From Anaerolineae bacterium (GTDB lineage Bacteria; Chloroflexota; Anaerolineae; Aggregatilineales; J027), in contig WBUL01000004.1 of assembly GCA_008933735.1 (NCBI GenBank), positions 124,001 through 188,000 of the forward strand: DNA of 64,000 nucleotides, written 5' to 3'. The notes beneath the pieces are model-generated. The model was given only the letters and a program-made list of their open reading frames with translations, was not told where the DNA came from and ran no database searches. Below are positions 43,323-52,724 of the stretch, piece by piece; position 1 is the stretch's first letter, and each line of letters starts with the position of its first letter. Position numbers and translations under genes: made by a program.

Positions 43323-44231
43323 CTACCCTCGGGCGATTTCAGCGTGCAGGCGAGCACGATCCATTACGCTCTCCAGCACGCCCGGTTGCAGCGACTCAAT
43401 ATCGTCCTGATACTTTAAAATAACGCCAAGTGTATCCTGCACCACATCAAAGGATAGTTTCTTCTGGTCAAGCGCAATCAGGGCGGCTGTCCAATCCAGG
43501 GTTTCTGCGACACCCGGCGCTTTAAATAATTCCATCCGGCGCAGCTCCTGAATAAAAGCGGTGATTTGCCGTGCCAGCATGGGTTCTACGTCTGGTGCTT
43601 TGGTTCGGACGATTTTTAACTCTTTTTCAAACGAGGGATAGTCAATCCAGTAGTACAGGCAGCGCCGTTTCAGCGCATCGTGCACTTCGCGGGTACGATT
43701 CGACGTGACGACCACAACAGGGGGAATTTCAGCGGCAATGGTACCCAGTTCGGGAATTGTCACCTGAAAATCAGAGAGAATTTCCAGCAAAAACGCCTCA
43801 AACTCCTCGTCGGCACGGTCAATTTCGTCGATAAGCAGCACGGGTGGTCTGCCGCTGGCTGCGGCTTCTACTGCCTGGAGCAGCGGTCGCGCCTGAAGAA
43901 ATTCCCGCGTGAACAGCTCGTGCTCCATTTCAGAGCGGGTTGCACCGCTGGCCTCCAGCAGGCGTAAATGCAGCATTTGCTGGGCATAATTCCATTCGTA
44001 AATAGCAGTATTGGCATCCAGCCCCTCGTAACACTGCAATCGAATCAACCGGGTATCGAGCAGCAGTGCCAGCACTTTGGCGATTTCAGTCTTGCCCACC
44101 CCTGCCTCACCTTCCAGAAACAGGGGTTTGCCAAGCCGCAGAGTCAGATAAATCGATGTGGCAAGCCCTCGCTCAGCCACATAATTCTGGCTGGCAAGTG
44201 CCTGCTGAACAGCATCTACATTTTCAAACAT
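43323..44231 (-). CDS. coxD: CoxD-like MoxR AAA+ ATPase
   Basis: The 302-residue AAA+ protein has Walker A in PLFLEGEAGVGKTEIAKVLA, Walker B in VLLIDEIDRADEEFEAFLLE, sensor 1 in VVVVTSNRTREVHDALKRRCLYY and the arginine region in ALKRRCLYYWIDYP. This is the MoxR subgroup found in cox operons, where it acts as a chaperone with the VWA protein CoxE next to it. It follows coxM by 52 bases. No frameshift or missing motif. Confidence 0.85.
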   Translation of the reverse strand: MFENVDAVQQALASQNYVAERGLATSIYLTLRLGKPLFLEGEAGVGKTEIAKVLALLLDTRLIRLQCYEGLDANTAIYEWNYAQQMLHLRLLEASGATRSEMEHELFTREFLQARPLLQAVEAAASGRPPVLLIDEIDRADEEFEAFLLEILSDFQVTIPELGTIAAEIPPVVVVTSNRTREVHDALKRRCLYYWIDYPSFEKELKIVRTKAPDVEPMLARQITAFIQELRRMELFKAPGVAETLDWTAALIALDQKKLSFDVVQDTLGVILKYQDDIESLQPGVLESVMDRARLHAEIARG

Positions 44232-44283
44232 CGTGCCTCAATTGTTGGTGTGTAAGGGGCGGGTCACCGCCCCTACCTGGATT

Positions 44284-45135
44284 CTACCCCAAAGCCGATT
44301 GAATCGCCCGTTGAAGATATTGACCGACCATCGCACGGCGATAATCCGCCGGCGCAGTAATGTCTCCCATTGCATCATCACCAACCTGGGCTATCGCGGC
44401 ATCGGCGGCAGCTTTCAGCGCGGCGGCATCTAGCTTTTTACCCTTCAGCACCGCTTCCGCTTCGGATAAACGGGTTGCATGAGCAACCGCGCCACCTACC
44501 ACCAGACGAGCTTCTTTGCAGGTATCACCTTCCATACTCAGCACCGCACATACCCCCACAATAGCGTAACGCGAGGCAGGGTGTGACATTTTGGCATATG
44601 CACTTTTGCGACCGCTCAGGTTAGGAATCTCGATTTTTGTGACGACTTCGCCGGGTTCGAGCGCTGTGGTGAACAGATCAACAAAAAAATCTTCCGCAGC
44701 AATTGCCCGCGTTCCGCTTGCACCGCGTACATGGATAGTTGCCCCTGCCGCAATCAGTACAGTAGGCGGGTCGGAGGCGGGATCCGCATGGGCGATGTTG
44801 CCGCCGATGGTGCCAAAATTCCGCACCTGCTGATCTCCAATCAGGCTGGCTGCATTTGCCAGCGCGGGGAACCATTTTTTCACGTCGGCAGAGGCAGCCA
44901 CACGTGCATGGGTGGCTAATGCGCCGATCTCCAATGATCCATTGGCCTTGATGTTTTTCAGGCTGTCAATTTTGCCGATGTCAATCAGCAGCGCAGGCTG
45001 CGTCAGACGCAGTTTCATTGCTGGAATCAGGCTGTGACCGCCCGCCAGCAGTTTGGCATCGCTGTTTTCCGCCAACAGCTTGACGGCTTCTTCCACTGAA
45101 TTTGCACGGTAATAGTCAAATTTTGCCGGATACAT
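44284..45135 (-). CDS. coxM: CoxM-like FAD subunit of Mo-hydroxylase
   Basis: ATG 45135 (GAAAGG upstream) gives 283 residues beginning YPAKFDYYRANSVEEAVKLL, the standard medium-subunit start. FAD-binding motifs are intact: KLLAGGHSLIPAMKLRL (AGGHS) and NFGTIGGNIAHADPASDPPTVL (TIGGN). The C-terminal CO dehydrogenase flavoprotein domain follows. The subunit passes electrons from the 2Fe-2S subunit to the quinone pool or another acceptor. It lies five bases after the large-subunit stop. Confidence 0.9.
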   Translation of the reverse strand: MYPAKFDYYRANSVEEAVKLLAENSDAKLLAGGHSLIPAMKLRLTQPALLIDIGKIDSLKNIKANGSLEIGALATHARVAASADVKKWFPALANAASLIGDQQVRNFGTIGGNIAHADPASDPPTVLIAAGATIHVRGASGTRAIAAEDFFVDLFTTALEPGEVVTKIEIPNLSGRKSAYAKMSHPASRYAIVGVCAVLSMEGDTCKEARLVVGGAVAHATRLSEAEAVLKGKKLDAAALKAAADAAIAQVGDDAMGDITAPADYRRAMVGQYLQRAIQSALG

Positions 45136-45140
45136 GCTGA

Positions 45141-47498
45141 TTACCCTTTCTGGATGGCCTGCCACACACGGGCGGGAGTCATTGGCATATCGATATGCAG
45201 GACACCAAGGGGTTTAAGGGCATCCAACACCGCATTAACCACCGCAGGGGTAGCGGCAATGGTACCCGTTTCACCTGCACCCTTGACGCCAAGAGGATTG
45301 GTTGGGGAGGGGGTTTCGGTACGCCCTACTTCAAAGCTGGGCAGCAAATCGGCACGCGGCAGGGCATAATCCATGAGCGAGCCTGTTAAAAGCTGCCCGT
45401 TCTCGTCATAGACCGCGCCTTCCCACAGCGCCTGTGCCACACCTTGAGCAATACCCCCATGCACCTGACCATCGACAATCATGGGATTGATGACTTTGCC
45501 CACATCGTCAACCGCAACATAGCGTTTGATGTCAATCTGCCCTGTCCCCGCATCAACTTCAACGATGCAAATGTGGGTGCCAAAGGGAAACGTACAGTTC
45601 GGCGGGTCGTAATAGGCGGTATCATCCAGGAACGGCTCCATACCAGCGGGCAAGCTGTAACCAAGTGCTGCCGCGCCTGCCAGTTCTTGAATCGTCTTGG
45701 CTTTGTCCGGCGACCCTTTCACATGCACCTTACCATTTTCAAACACGACATCCTCAACGGCTGCTTCCAGCAGATGAGCGCCGAGTTTTTTGGCCTTTTC
45801 CTTAATTTTCTGCAAGCTGTTAAAAACCGCGACCTGCCCCACGGAGGCGCTGCGACTGCCATAGGTGCCGTAGCCGAACGGTGTGCCGAGAGTGTCGCTG
45901 TGCTGGACAATGACATCTTCAACTGGCACCCCCAATTCTTCTGCGACGATCTGCGCGGTGGTGGTTTCGTGTCCCTGCCCGTGGGATTGGGAACCGGAAG
46001 TAACCACGACTTTGCCCGTCAAATGCACACGAACATTTGCGCTTTCCCACAACCCCGCGCCCCATCCTTCACCAGGGAGACCAATCCACGCGGAAGGTGC
46101 TACACCACACATCTCAATGTAGCTGGAAAAGCCGATGCCCAGGTATCGGCCCTGCTGACGGGCGTCGGCCTGTGCCTTACGGAAATCCTGATACCCGACC
46201 ATTTCCAGTGCTTTGCCCAGCGCTTTATCATAGTCGCCGCTGTCGTACTTCAAACCGTTGAGGATTTTGGGATCATACGGGAAAGCGCTGGACGGAATGA
46301 AGTTCTTACGCCGGATTTCTGCCGGATCCATGCTCAATTGATTGGCAACCATATCCACAGCCCGTTCGACCACAAATGTCGCTTCAGGCCGTCCTGCACC
46401 GCGATAAGCATCGACCATACCTGTGTTGGTATATACACCCCACACATGGCAATAAATATTGGGGATTTTGTACGCGCCAGACAGCAGGCGACCATACAGC
46501 GTGGTCGGAATACCGGGCGCAATGGTCGAAAGAATCCCGCCGAGGTTGGCATATGTATTGACCCTGAGTGCGGTAATGGTACCGTCACGTTTGGCGCCAA
46601 CTTCGAGTTCCGTGATATGGTCACGCCCATGCGTTGTGGCGACGTAATTTTCGCTGCGTGTTTCTGCCCATTTGACCGGACGCCCGATTTTCTTGGACAG
46701 CGCTGTGACAAGGCAGTATTCAGGATACAGGAAGATTTTTGCTCCGAAACCGCCGCCAACCTGTGGGGAAATCACCCGCATTTTGGTTTCGGGGATGCCA
46801 AATACAAAGGCGGTCATCAACAAACGCATGACATGCGGCGCCTGCGAGGTCATCCAGACGGTATATTCATCCGTGGCGGGGAGATACTGCGCGATGCAGC
46901 CGCGAGTTTCCATCGGGGTCGGGATGAGACGTTGGTTTACAACGCGCTCTTTGATCACAACCTCGGCTTCTCCAAGCGCCTTATCGGTTCCCGCCTTGTC
47001 GCCGCACGACCATTCCATACACACGTTGTTTGGTGCATTGTCGTGAATCTGAGGTGCGCCGGACTGCGTTGCTTTTTGTGCATCCACCACCGCTGGCAGC
47101 ACTTCATAATTCACCTTAATCAATTGCAGAGCATCCTCTGCAATGTAACGAGACTCTGCCACGACAACGGCTACCCCCGCCCCGGTAAAGGTCACTTTTT
47201 CCGGCTCAAGGACTCGCGGTGTATTGACATGGTTTTCAACACCGCCCGCCTGCCACGCACACGGCAGGGGGTTCACATCCATAAAATCTTTACCAGTGAA
47301 TACACCAAGTACTCCAGGAACGGCTGCCGCCGCCGAGGTGTCGATGCTTTTAATGCGAGCATGAGCATGAGGACTGCGGAGAATCGCTGCGTGCGCCATT
47401 CCGGGTAATTGCAAATCATCCAGATATTTAGCTTCCCCGGTAATCAGGCGGGGGTCTTCTTTGCGTTTGATACTGGCACCAAATACACGCGAAGCCAT
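45141..47498 (-). CDS. coxL: Form II CoxL-like molybdopterin large subunit
   Basis: The 785-residue xanthine-oxidase-family subunit binds Mo-cofactor. Start FGASIKRKEDPRLITGEAKYLDD, QVGGGFGAKIFLYPEYCLV and GSQSHGQGHETTTAQIVAEELG are family hallmarks, as is GVKGAGETGTIAATPAVVNAV near the end. The active-site loop reads AYRGAGR (residues 364-370, bases 46389-46409). That is the form II signature; true form I CO dehydrogenases have AYxCSFR with the Cu-binding Cys. Substrate is therefore uncertain: CO at best slowly, or an aldehyde or N-heterocycle. A long open frame on the opposite strand is a codon-bias shadow. Confidence 0.9.
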   Translation of the reverse strand: MASRVFGASIKRKEDPRLITGEAKYLDDLQLPGMAHAAILRSPHAHARIKSIDTSAAAAVPGVLGVFTGKDFMDVNPLPCAWQAGGVENHVNTPRVLEPEKVTFTGAGVAVVVAESRYIAEDALQLIKVNYEVLPAVVDAQKATQSGAPQIHDNAPNNVCMEWSCGDKAGTDKALGEAEVVIKERVVNQRLIPTPMETRGCIAQYLPATDEYTVWMTSQAPHVMRLLMTAFVFGIPETKMRVISPQVGGGFGAKIFLYPEYCLVTALSKKIGRPVKWAETRSENYVATTHGRDHITELEVGAKRDGTITALRVNTYANLGGILSTIAPGIPTTLYGRLLSGAYKIPNIYCHVWGVYTNTGMVDAYRGAGRPEATFVVERAVDMVANQLSMDPAEIRRKNFIPSSAFPYDPKILNGLKYDSGDYDKALGKALEMVGYQDFRKAQADARQQGRYLGIGFSSYIEMCGVAPSAWIGLPGEGWGAGLWESANVRVHLTGKVVVTSGSQSHGQGHETTTAQIVAEELGVPVEDVIVQHSDTLGTPFGYGTYGSRSASVGQVAVFNSLQKIKEKAKKLGAHLLEAAVEDVVFENGKVHVKGSPDKAKTIQELAGAAALGYSLPAGMEPFLDDTAYYDPPNCTFPFGTHICIVEVDAGTGQIDIKRYVAVDDVGKVINPMIVDGQVHGGIAQGVAQALWEGAVYDENGQLLTGSLMDYALPRADLLPSFEVGRTETPSPTNPLGVKGAGETGTIAATPAVVNAVLDALKPLGVLHIDMPMTPARVWQAIQKG

Positions 47499-47501
47499 AA
47501 C

Positions 47502-47966
47502 CTAGCCTCCCATCTTTTCTGAGGCGGCCTTAACCGCCGCAACAATATTGTGATAGCCCGTGCAGCGGCACAGATTGCCTTCCAGCCCGTGCCGGATGTC
47601 TTCCTCGGTGGGGTGCGCGTGCTTCTTGAGAAAAGCCACTGAAGCCATAATCATGCCGGGTGTGCAATATCCGCACTGCAACCCGTGTTTTTCCCAGAAC
47701 CCCTCCTGCATCGGGTGCAAACTGCCGTTTGCGGCTAATCCTTCAATAGTCGTGATTTCCGCGCCATCGGCCTGAACAGCAAAAAAGGTGCAGGATTTGA
47801 GCGCCTCGCCGTTCAGGTGAACCGTACAGGATCCGCATTGACTGGTATCGCAGCCAACTTTTGTACCGGTGAGCCCCAGTTCATCCCGCAGGAAGTGAAC
47901 CAGCAGCATTCGGGGGTCAACATCTCGTTCAACTGTTTTGCCATTTATTTTGACTGAAATCTTCAT
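47502..47966 (-). CDS. coxS: CoxS-like 2Fe-2S subunit
   Basis: The 154-residue subunit has both iron-sulfur clusters of the family. The plant-ferredoxin-type site is [21 protein letters not shown] (C-x4-C-x2-C-x11-C, quoted here as its spacing; it lies at about residues 39-60). The C-terminal site is CGYCTPGM with CRCTGYHNI. It moves electrons from the Mo centre to FAD. It is three bases from coxL, and gene order S-L-M differs from M-S-L of the classical Oligotropha operon, as is common for form II loci. Upstream GGAG fits a ribosome-binding site. Confidence 0.93.
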   Translation of the reverse strand: MKISVKINGKTVERDVDPRMLLVHFLRDELGLTGTKVGCDTSQCGSCTVHLNGEALKSCTFFAVQADGAEITTIEGLAANGSLHPMQEGFWEKHGLQCGYCTPGMIMASVAFLKKHAHPTEEDIRHGLEGNLCRCTGYHNIVAAVKAASEKMGG

Positions 47967-48045
47967 AAGGAGGTCTCCAATGAACCAATAATTGTGAACA
48001 ACAACTATCTGGCCAATCGCTTATAGTTCTACTCCTTTCGGTTAT

Positions 48046-48513
48046 TTACGATGTGCGTTTTTCAGAGGGAATTTGTTTGTCCAGCGCCTTAAAAAACTGG
48101 CCGCTCATCATCTTGACGGCTGGACTGATAACACGCTGCCCGATGCTTGCCAGTTTGCCGGAAACACTCGCTTCGGCTTCCCAGGTTAGAATGGTCTTTT
48201 TCTGCTCTTCGTCGTAGCGCAGATGGATCAGGGTGGTTCCATTGATGATGCTTTGCTGCCCCTCGCCGCTCACCGTCAGACGGTACTTATCAGGGGGCTG
48301 CTGCTCGCTCATGCGAATCCTGCCGGAATAGGTACCGCTGATAGCCGCGATGCCAAGTTTGGCATCTGCCCGCCAGGTATCCGGCTCATCTGCAACAGGA
48401 ATCAATTCTTCAACACCGGGGAGGGCCTGGGCGATGGCTTTTGTATCCATCAGAATCTCCCAGACGGTTTGCTGGTCGGCATTAAACGTAAAAACGCCAG
48501 TAAACTTCATCAT
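48046..48513 (-). CDS. coxG: CoxG-family SRPBCC protein
   Basis: The 155-residue START-like (SRPBCC) protein begins MKFTGVFTFNADQQTVWEILMD and has IAQALPGVEELIPVADEPDTW, YSGRIRMSEQQPPDKYRL and LTWEAEASVSGKLASIGQRVI. Together these define the carbon-monoxide-dehydrogenase subunit G family. In cox loci CoxG is thought to recruit the enzyme to the membrane. Two ATGs (48513 and 48510) lie 4 and 7 bases after AGAGGT; the second has better spacing. It is the first gene of the cox operon and has a good promoter about 60 bases upstream. Confidence 0.87.
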   Translation of the reverse strand: MMKFTGVFTFNADQQTVWEILMDTKAIAQALPGVEELIPVADEPDTWRADAKLGIAAISGTYSGRIRMSEQQPPDKYRLTVSGEGQQSIINGTTLIHLRYDEEQKKTILTWEAEASVSGKLASIGQRVISPAVKMMSGQFFKALDKQIPSEKRTS

Positions 48514-48571
48514 TTACCTCTAGTTAAAGAAAATTTTTGTGGATGTGGAAAAAAATCCTCTCTCACTTAAT

Positions 48572-48599
48572 AGTATAGTTTTAATTTTCTTACATGCAA
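48572..48599 (-). promoter_or_regulatory. Sigma70-type promoter of the cox operon
   Basis: On the minus strand TTGCAT (48594-48599) and TATACT (48572-48577) are 16 bases apart in an A+T-rich stretch. Transcription would start near 48565, leaving about a 52-base leader before coxG. The -35 box abuts the T-run of the upstream terminator. Confidence 0.6.
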
Positions 48600-48635
48600 A
48601 AAATTAAGGTACGCCGTTGAGAGAGCGTACCTTAA
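48598..48635 (-). terminator. Rho-independent terminator after the exporter operon
   Basis: TTAAGGTACGC and GCGTACCTTAA (48604-48614 and 48625-48635) form a perfect 11-base stem with a 10-base loop. On the minus strand six T residues follow. It ends the LysM/PKD gene transcript just before the cox promoter. Confidence 0.88.
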
Positions 48636-48639
48636 GCAC

Positions 48640-49809
48640 CTAATTGACCACAATGAGCGTGGTGGTGAAGTCGCTCAATCCATATGGGCCATAGATAGTC
48701 ATCTTGACAAAGTAGCTGCCAGGATTGGCGTAGGTATGGGTTGGGCTGGGTTCACTGCTGGTCGTACCATCCCCAAAGTCCCAGGCATAGGCTGTAATCT
48801 CTCCTCTGGATTGGTTGAAAAAGTTGACGGTCAGTGGGGCGACCCCATTTTGACGATCAGCAATAAAGGAGGGTTTCAGAGCTTCGACGGTAGCCGTAGC
48901 TGTGGGGGTTGGTGTCGGGGCGCCGGGCTTGGTGAATGACCAGAACGGACTTTCTTTACAGGCCGTTTGCTGGAAGTTCTGGTCAAGTGGGTAGACCTGC
49001 CAGGTGTAGCGCCCGGCAGTCGGAATATCATCCAGATCAATGGTGGCATTCTGGCGCAAATCGACCACGGCTTCATAGGCACCGCCTTCTGGTTTAAAAA
49101 TTCGCACCAGATAACGGTCTGCCACCGGGCCGCGCCAGTTAAACGTCAGTTCGCCTTCACCGGCTACACTGAAGGAATTATCATGCGGGGCGAGCACTTC
49201 CCAGGTCTCGCAGTTCGCCGCTGTCGCTGCGATTGCGGCTGAGGCAGATGTTCCCGGCACGCGAAGCTGCTGACCGACCGTGATTAAATTGATGTCCGCT
49301 AGACAGTTGGCCTGGGCAAGTTCTTCAGCGGTAGTCCCATATATATCAGCGATTTTGACCAGTGCATCGTCAAACTGCACGGTATAGGTCAGTGACCAAT
49401 CGTCACGGGGTTTGCAGCCTTCCGTTGTTTTGGTAAGCGTAGGTGCAGGTATTCCGTTCAAACCCTGCACCGAGATATTCGTTTCAATGGTTTGTACCGG
49501 GGTAATACTGGGCGTTGAAGATGGCAGGGGTGTACTGGTCGCGGGTTCAAATGTCGGCGGTGGTTTGAGTGTATTGGTGGCAGTGGCACTTGGCTGCACC
49601 GTTGCGCTGGGCATCGGGGTTACGCTGGTCTGTAAGCGCGGCTGGCTGTTCGCGGGCAGGGCATTCGCCTCCGCCGTAACCAGAGAGGTCGAACGATTAC
49701 CAAGCGCAGTGATTGACACCACCGCAAAAATGCCGCATAGAAAAACGGCAATAATAAACAAAAGCACTGTTGTGATCCATTGTCTGAGTAGTTCCAGCAT
49801 ATTTTTCAT
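48640..49809 (-). CDS. Membrane-anchored LysM and PKD domain protein
   Basis: The 389-residue protein has one N-terminal helix (VLLFIIAVFLCGIFAVV), a Thr/Pro-rich stalk (about residues 50-110) and a LysM domain (about 145-190). A central beta domain follows, with the C-terminal PKD domain (about 310-389) showing the hallmark AYAWDFGDGTTSSEPSPTHTY. This is a cell-wall-spanning surface protein. ATG 49809 overlaps the ATPase stop (ATGA), but AGGAG is 9 bases before ATG 49800, the better start. As the last gene of the exporter operon it may help dock the exporter in the envelope. Confidence 0.8.
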   Translation of the reverse strand: MKNMLELLRQWITTVLLFIIAVFLCGIFAVVSITALGNRSTSLVTAEANALPANSQPRLQTSVTPMPSATVQPSATATNTLKPPPTFEPATSTPLPSSTPSITPVQTIETNISVQGLNGIPAPTLTKTTEGCKPRDDWSLTYTVQFDDALVKIADIYGTTAEELAQANCLADINLITVGQQLRVPGTSASAAIAATAANCETWEVLAPHDNSFSVAGEGELTFNWRGPVADRYLVRIFKPEGGAYEAVVDLRQNATIDLDDIPTAGRYTWQVYPLDQNFQQTACKESPFWSFTKPGAPTPTPTATATVEALKPSFIADRQNGVAPLTVNFFNQSRGEITAYAWDFGDGTTSSEPSPTHTYANPGSYFVKMTIYGPYGLSDFTTTLIVVN

Positions 49810-50474
49810 CTCCTGCGTGGAATCAGCCGCCCTTCGTGCAAATCGTAGGCGGTATCTACATATTCGGCGGTCATCGGATCATGGGATACCATGATGAATG
49901 TGGTTTTTTGCTGACGGGCAATACTCTGAAACAGGTGCATGATATGGCGGCTGGTGCGGGTGTCCAGACCGCTGGTAGGTTCGTCCGCCAGAATCAGCGC
50001 TGGCTGCAAGGCCAGGGCACGGGCAATAGCGATGCGCTGCTGCTGCCCTCCGGAGAGTTCATCCGGCACATGGTCGGCCCAGGCGCTCAAGCCAACTGCC
50101 TGCAAAGCCGCTTTGATTCTTCGCCTGCGTTCAAAAAAACCAATGTTCTTCAGGCGCAGGGTCACATCAATGTTTTCGATGGCATTGTAAGTCGGCAGCA
50201 GCGTATAACTCTGAAAAATGAAACCCATTTCGCGGCGGCGCAGGCGGGTTCTGGCCCGGTCGCTCAGGGTGGTAATTTCTTTCCCCTCGATTTCAATGGT
50301 GCCGCTGGTAGGGCGGTCCAAAGCACCAATCAAATTGAGCAGGGTCGTTTTACCACTGCCCGACGGGCCATACAGCGCAACCAATTCTCCACGTCGCACT
50401 TCCAGATTCAGATTTTGCAGCACACGCACAGGTTCGAACCTGCGCTCCAGATCGGTCACACGAATGTGAGTCAC
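49806..50474 (-). CDS. ABC exporter ATPase, MacB/LolD-like (first of two)
   Basis: The 222-residue ATPase has [23 protein letters not shown] (Walker A region), the signature [15 protein letters not shown], and [13 protein letters not shown] (Walker B). This is the short MacB/LolD/FtsE-type subunit that drives FtsX-like permeases. It overlaps the second ATPase gene by four bases. Two different ATPases with one large permease suggest a heterodimeric motor on one permease whose two FtsX halves are fused. Confidence 0.88.
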   Translation of the reverse strand: MTHIRVTDLERRFEPVRVLQNLNLEVRRGELVALYGPSGSGKTTLLNLIGALDRPTSGTIEIEGKEITTLSDRARTRLRRREMGFIFQSYTLLPTYNAIENIDVTLRLKNIGFFERRRRIKAALQAVGLSAWADHVPDELSGGQQQRIAIARALALQPALILADEPTSGLDTRTSRHIMHLFQSIARQQKTTFIMVSHDPMTAEYVDTAYDLHEGRLIPRRR

Positions 50475-51382
50475 GCCTGTCGCCTCCTTAAAGCGCGGAA
50501 CAGACGACGGCGGGGCGGCGGGGCATCCTGGATATTTTCGACCAGTGACTCAAAGACTTCTTCTTTTTCAGGACGCAGCAGTACACCTTCTGGTCGAATT
50601 TCAACGGAAATCTGCGAGCCATGGTTCAGGTGAGAAATCGCCGCTTCTGGCAGCCTAACCGTGCCCTCCGCGCTTAGAATCGGTTTTTTCTCGGTATCGC
50701 GTTCCAATTCCTGACCCAACGCGCCATCGCGCAGGGTCAAAATGCGGTCAGCACACGAGGCCATTTCCATATCATGCGTAGCCATCAGAATCGTCAGATG
50801 ATAACGTTCACGAAGTTCCTGCAAGAGTTCCACCACCTGCATGGCGCTTTTCCGGTCAAGGGCACCGGTAGGTTCGTCTGCTAAGAGCAGCTCCGGTTGA
50901 TTCGCCAGTGCGACGGCAATTGCCACACGCTGCTGCATCCCACCGGAAAGCTGGGCAGGTCGCTTGTGCATATGTTCCGCTAATCCAACCGCTTCCAGTA
51001 GTTCTTTTGCCCGCTTTCGACGCTGGAAAGGCGAGATACCTGCCAGCATCATCGGTAGGGTGACGTTGTGCAAGGCGGTACGGTGCGACAGGAGATTCCG
51101 TTCGACATGCTGCCAGAGGAAACCAACATGCTTCAAACGGTATCTGGTCAGTGCCCGCCGTTTGAGTTCCAGTAGATTAAACTCCCCGACGCGCAGTTTG
51201 CCTGCCGTTGGTGTATCCAGCCCACCCAGCAGATTCAACAGAGAGCTTTTCCCCGCCCCACTTGGCCCGACAATGGCTACGATGGCGCCTCTCTCCATTT
51301 CAAAATCGATTCCGCGCAGGGCGACAAGTTCATGGTCAGCGACCCGGTAAGCCTTTACCACCTGCTTGCATTCAATAAACAT
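50471..51382 (-). CDS. ABC exporter ATPase with C-terminal extension (second of two)
   Basis: The 303-residue ATPase has GPSGAGKSSLLNLLGGLDTPTAG, LSGGMQQRVAIAVAL and LLLADEPTGALDRKSAMQ. After the normal core (to about residue 225) comes an 80-residue extension: RLPEAAISHLNHGSQISVEI and a basic end, [16 protein letters not shown]. The latter extension looks like an AbrB/MazE-type or regulatory beta piece, not usual in MacB ATPases. It starts two bases after the adaptor gene stop. Confidence 0.87.
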   Translation of the reverse strand: MFIECKQVVKAYRVADHELVALRGIDFEMERGAIVAIVGPSGAGKSSLLNLLGGLDTPTAGKLRVGEFNLLELKRRALTRYRLKHVGFLWQHVERNLLSHRTALHNVTLPMMLAGISPFQRRKRAKELLEAVGLAEHMHKRPAQLSGGMQQRVAIAVALANQPELLLADEPTGALDRKSAMQVVELLQELRERYHLTILMATHDMEMASCADRILTLRDGALGQELERDTEKKPILSAEGTVRLPEAAISHLNHGSQISVEIRPEGVLLRPEKEEVFESLVENIQDAPPPRRRLFRALRRRQA

Positions 51383-51384
51383 GA

Positions 51385-52722
51385 CTATGGCCCTTCCACG
51401 ATGTCGCCTTCATTGACGCCGCTGATGATTTCGACCCGTTCATCAGTTTCCAGCCCAAGCATTACATCCACACTGCGCGGGCCATCCACTGTCTGGATGA
51501 CTACGAACGTGCGATTCTGGAAGGTACGAATGGCAGCAGGCGGCAGCCACAAGACATCTTCCCTTACATCAACGGGCATAGTGATTTCAATCAATTGACC
51601 TGCTGGAACATTGTCCAGCGAGGCGGCCACGCGGGTTGTCTGGTCAGCATCACTGGCGCTGAGAGGAATCTGTCGCACAGCACACTGCACGGCGGTTTCC
51701 GGCATATTCAGGACCTGGCATATTCCTACCAACCCGATACTCAAACGCTGTGCATCTCCAATAGGTATAGAGGCGACCGCTTCTTTAGGTTCGGATCGCC
51801 CAATAGTAATGACGGCACTGTAGGCCTGTACTGAATCTCCTGGTTGGATAGTAATTTCCAGCACTTCCCCATCAATCGGCGCAAACAGGGAGGATTGGAT
51901 AATCTGGTCTTGAATCTGCTGGATCTGGAGTTGAATGGACAGCACACTGGGGTCTTGCGATCCCTGCGCCTGATCTTCCCGTGCGCGTTCCAACGCCAGT
52001 TCAGAACGGATCAGTTCATTTTCCGCCTGGTCGATCTGGAACTGGTAATTCTGATAGTTTTGCGCGGCCTGGAAGTAATTGTACTGGGCATTCTGGAGGC
52101 TGATTTGCGCGTTTTGTAACTGTTTATAGGCATTATCAACATTGGCGGCTGCCTGTTCGGGGTGGCTGACTGCATCACGGTAAGCACGCTCTGCGTCATC
52201 AAGTGCGATTTCCGCCGATTCCAGATTAGTTTGGGCGGTGGCAACACTCGTCCAGGGCACACCAGCGATGGTACTTTGCAGCGAAAGATTAGAATTGGCG
52301 TAGCTGATTTCAGCGTCTTCGACACTCTGCACACTGCCCTGGGCGCTGGTGTCAGCATTCGCCAGCGCGGTCTGAAGTTCTAACTGCGCCGATTCGAGTT
52401 GATTCTCTAAATCGTCTATTTGCAGGTCTGCCAGAAGCTGCCCTGCCGTGACCGCATCACCACGCCGAACATTCACCTGGCGCGTCACCCCTGAGACTTC
52501 AAATGACAGGGCGACCTGATCACGAGGGAGCCAGCGTCCCGTAAAAACCAGCTCTTCTTCGACATTGCCACGCTGTACCGTATAGGTAGGACGGGCAACA
52601 GCGGGCGCGGTTGGGATCGGCGTAGAAGTCGCCTGCTGCGCGACTGACGCTGTGGTTGACGACTCGGTTGCACAGGCCGCTGACAAACACATCACGAGAA
52701 AAAGGAGCAAAAAACGTCGCAT
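51385..52722 (-). CDS. HlyD/MacA-like periplasmic adaptor lipoprotein
   Basis: The 445-residue protein has a lipoprotein signal (LFLVMCLSAACATES; lipobox LSAAC, Cys17). VTRQVNVRRGDAVTAGQLLADLQID is the first biotinyl-lipoyl half; a long alpha-helical hairpin covers about residues 110-260. VDGEVLEITIQPGDSVQAY-type sequence completes the lipoyl domain, and beta-barrel domains follow. This is the MacA/HlyD adaptor layout. In a cell without a classical outer membrane such adaptors are thought to extend the permease outward. It lies two bases from both neighbours. Confidence 0.88.
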   Translation of the reverse strand: MRRFLLLFLVMCLSAACATESSTTASVAQQATSTPIPTAPAVARPTYTVQRGNVEEELVFTGRWLPRDQVALSFEVSGVTRQVNVRRGDAVTAGQLLADLQIDDLENQLESAQLELQTALANADTSAQGSVQSVEDAEISYANSNLSLQSTIAGVPWTSVATAQTNLESAEIALDDAERAYRDAVSHPEQAAANVDNAYKQLQNAQISLQNAQYNYFQAAQNYQNYQFQIDQAENELIRSELALERAREDQAQGSQDPSVLSIQLQIQQIQDQIIQSSLFAPIDGEVLEITIQPGDSVQAYSAVITIGRSEPKEAVASIPIGDAQRLSIGLVGICQVLNMPETAVQCAVRQIPLSASDADQTTRVAASLDNVPAGQLIEITMPVDVREDVLWLPPAAIRTFQNRTFVVIQTVDGPRSVDVMLGLETDERVEIISGVNEGDIVEGP

Positions 52723-52724
52723 AG

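Noticed and set aside
45444-47408. A 654-codon open frame on the plus strand opposite coxL
   Set aside because: It is wholly antisense to a gene with clear family motifs, shows no recognisable domain, and is rich in Cys/His/Arg as expected for a codon-bias shadow.
45141-47498. True (form I) aerobic CO dehydrogenase
   Set aside because: The active-site loop is AYRGAGR, not AYxCSFR.
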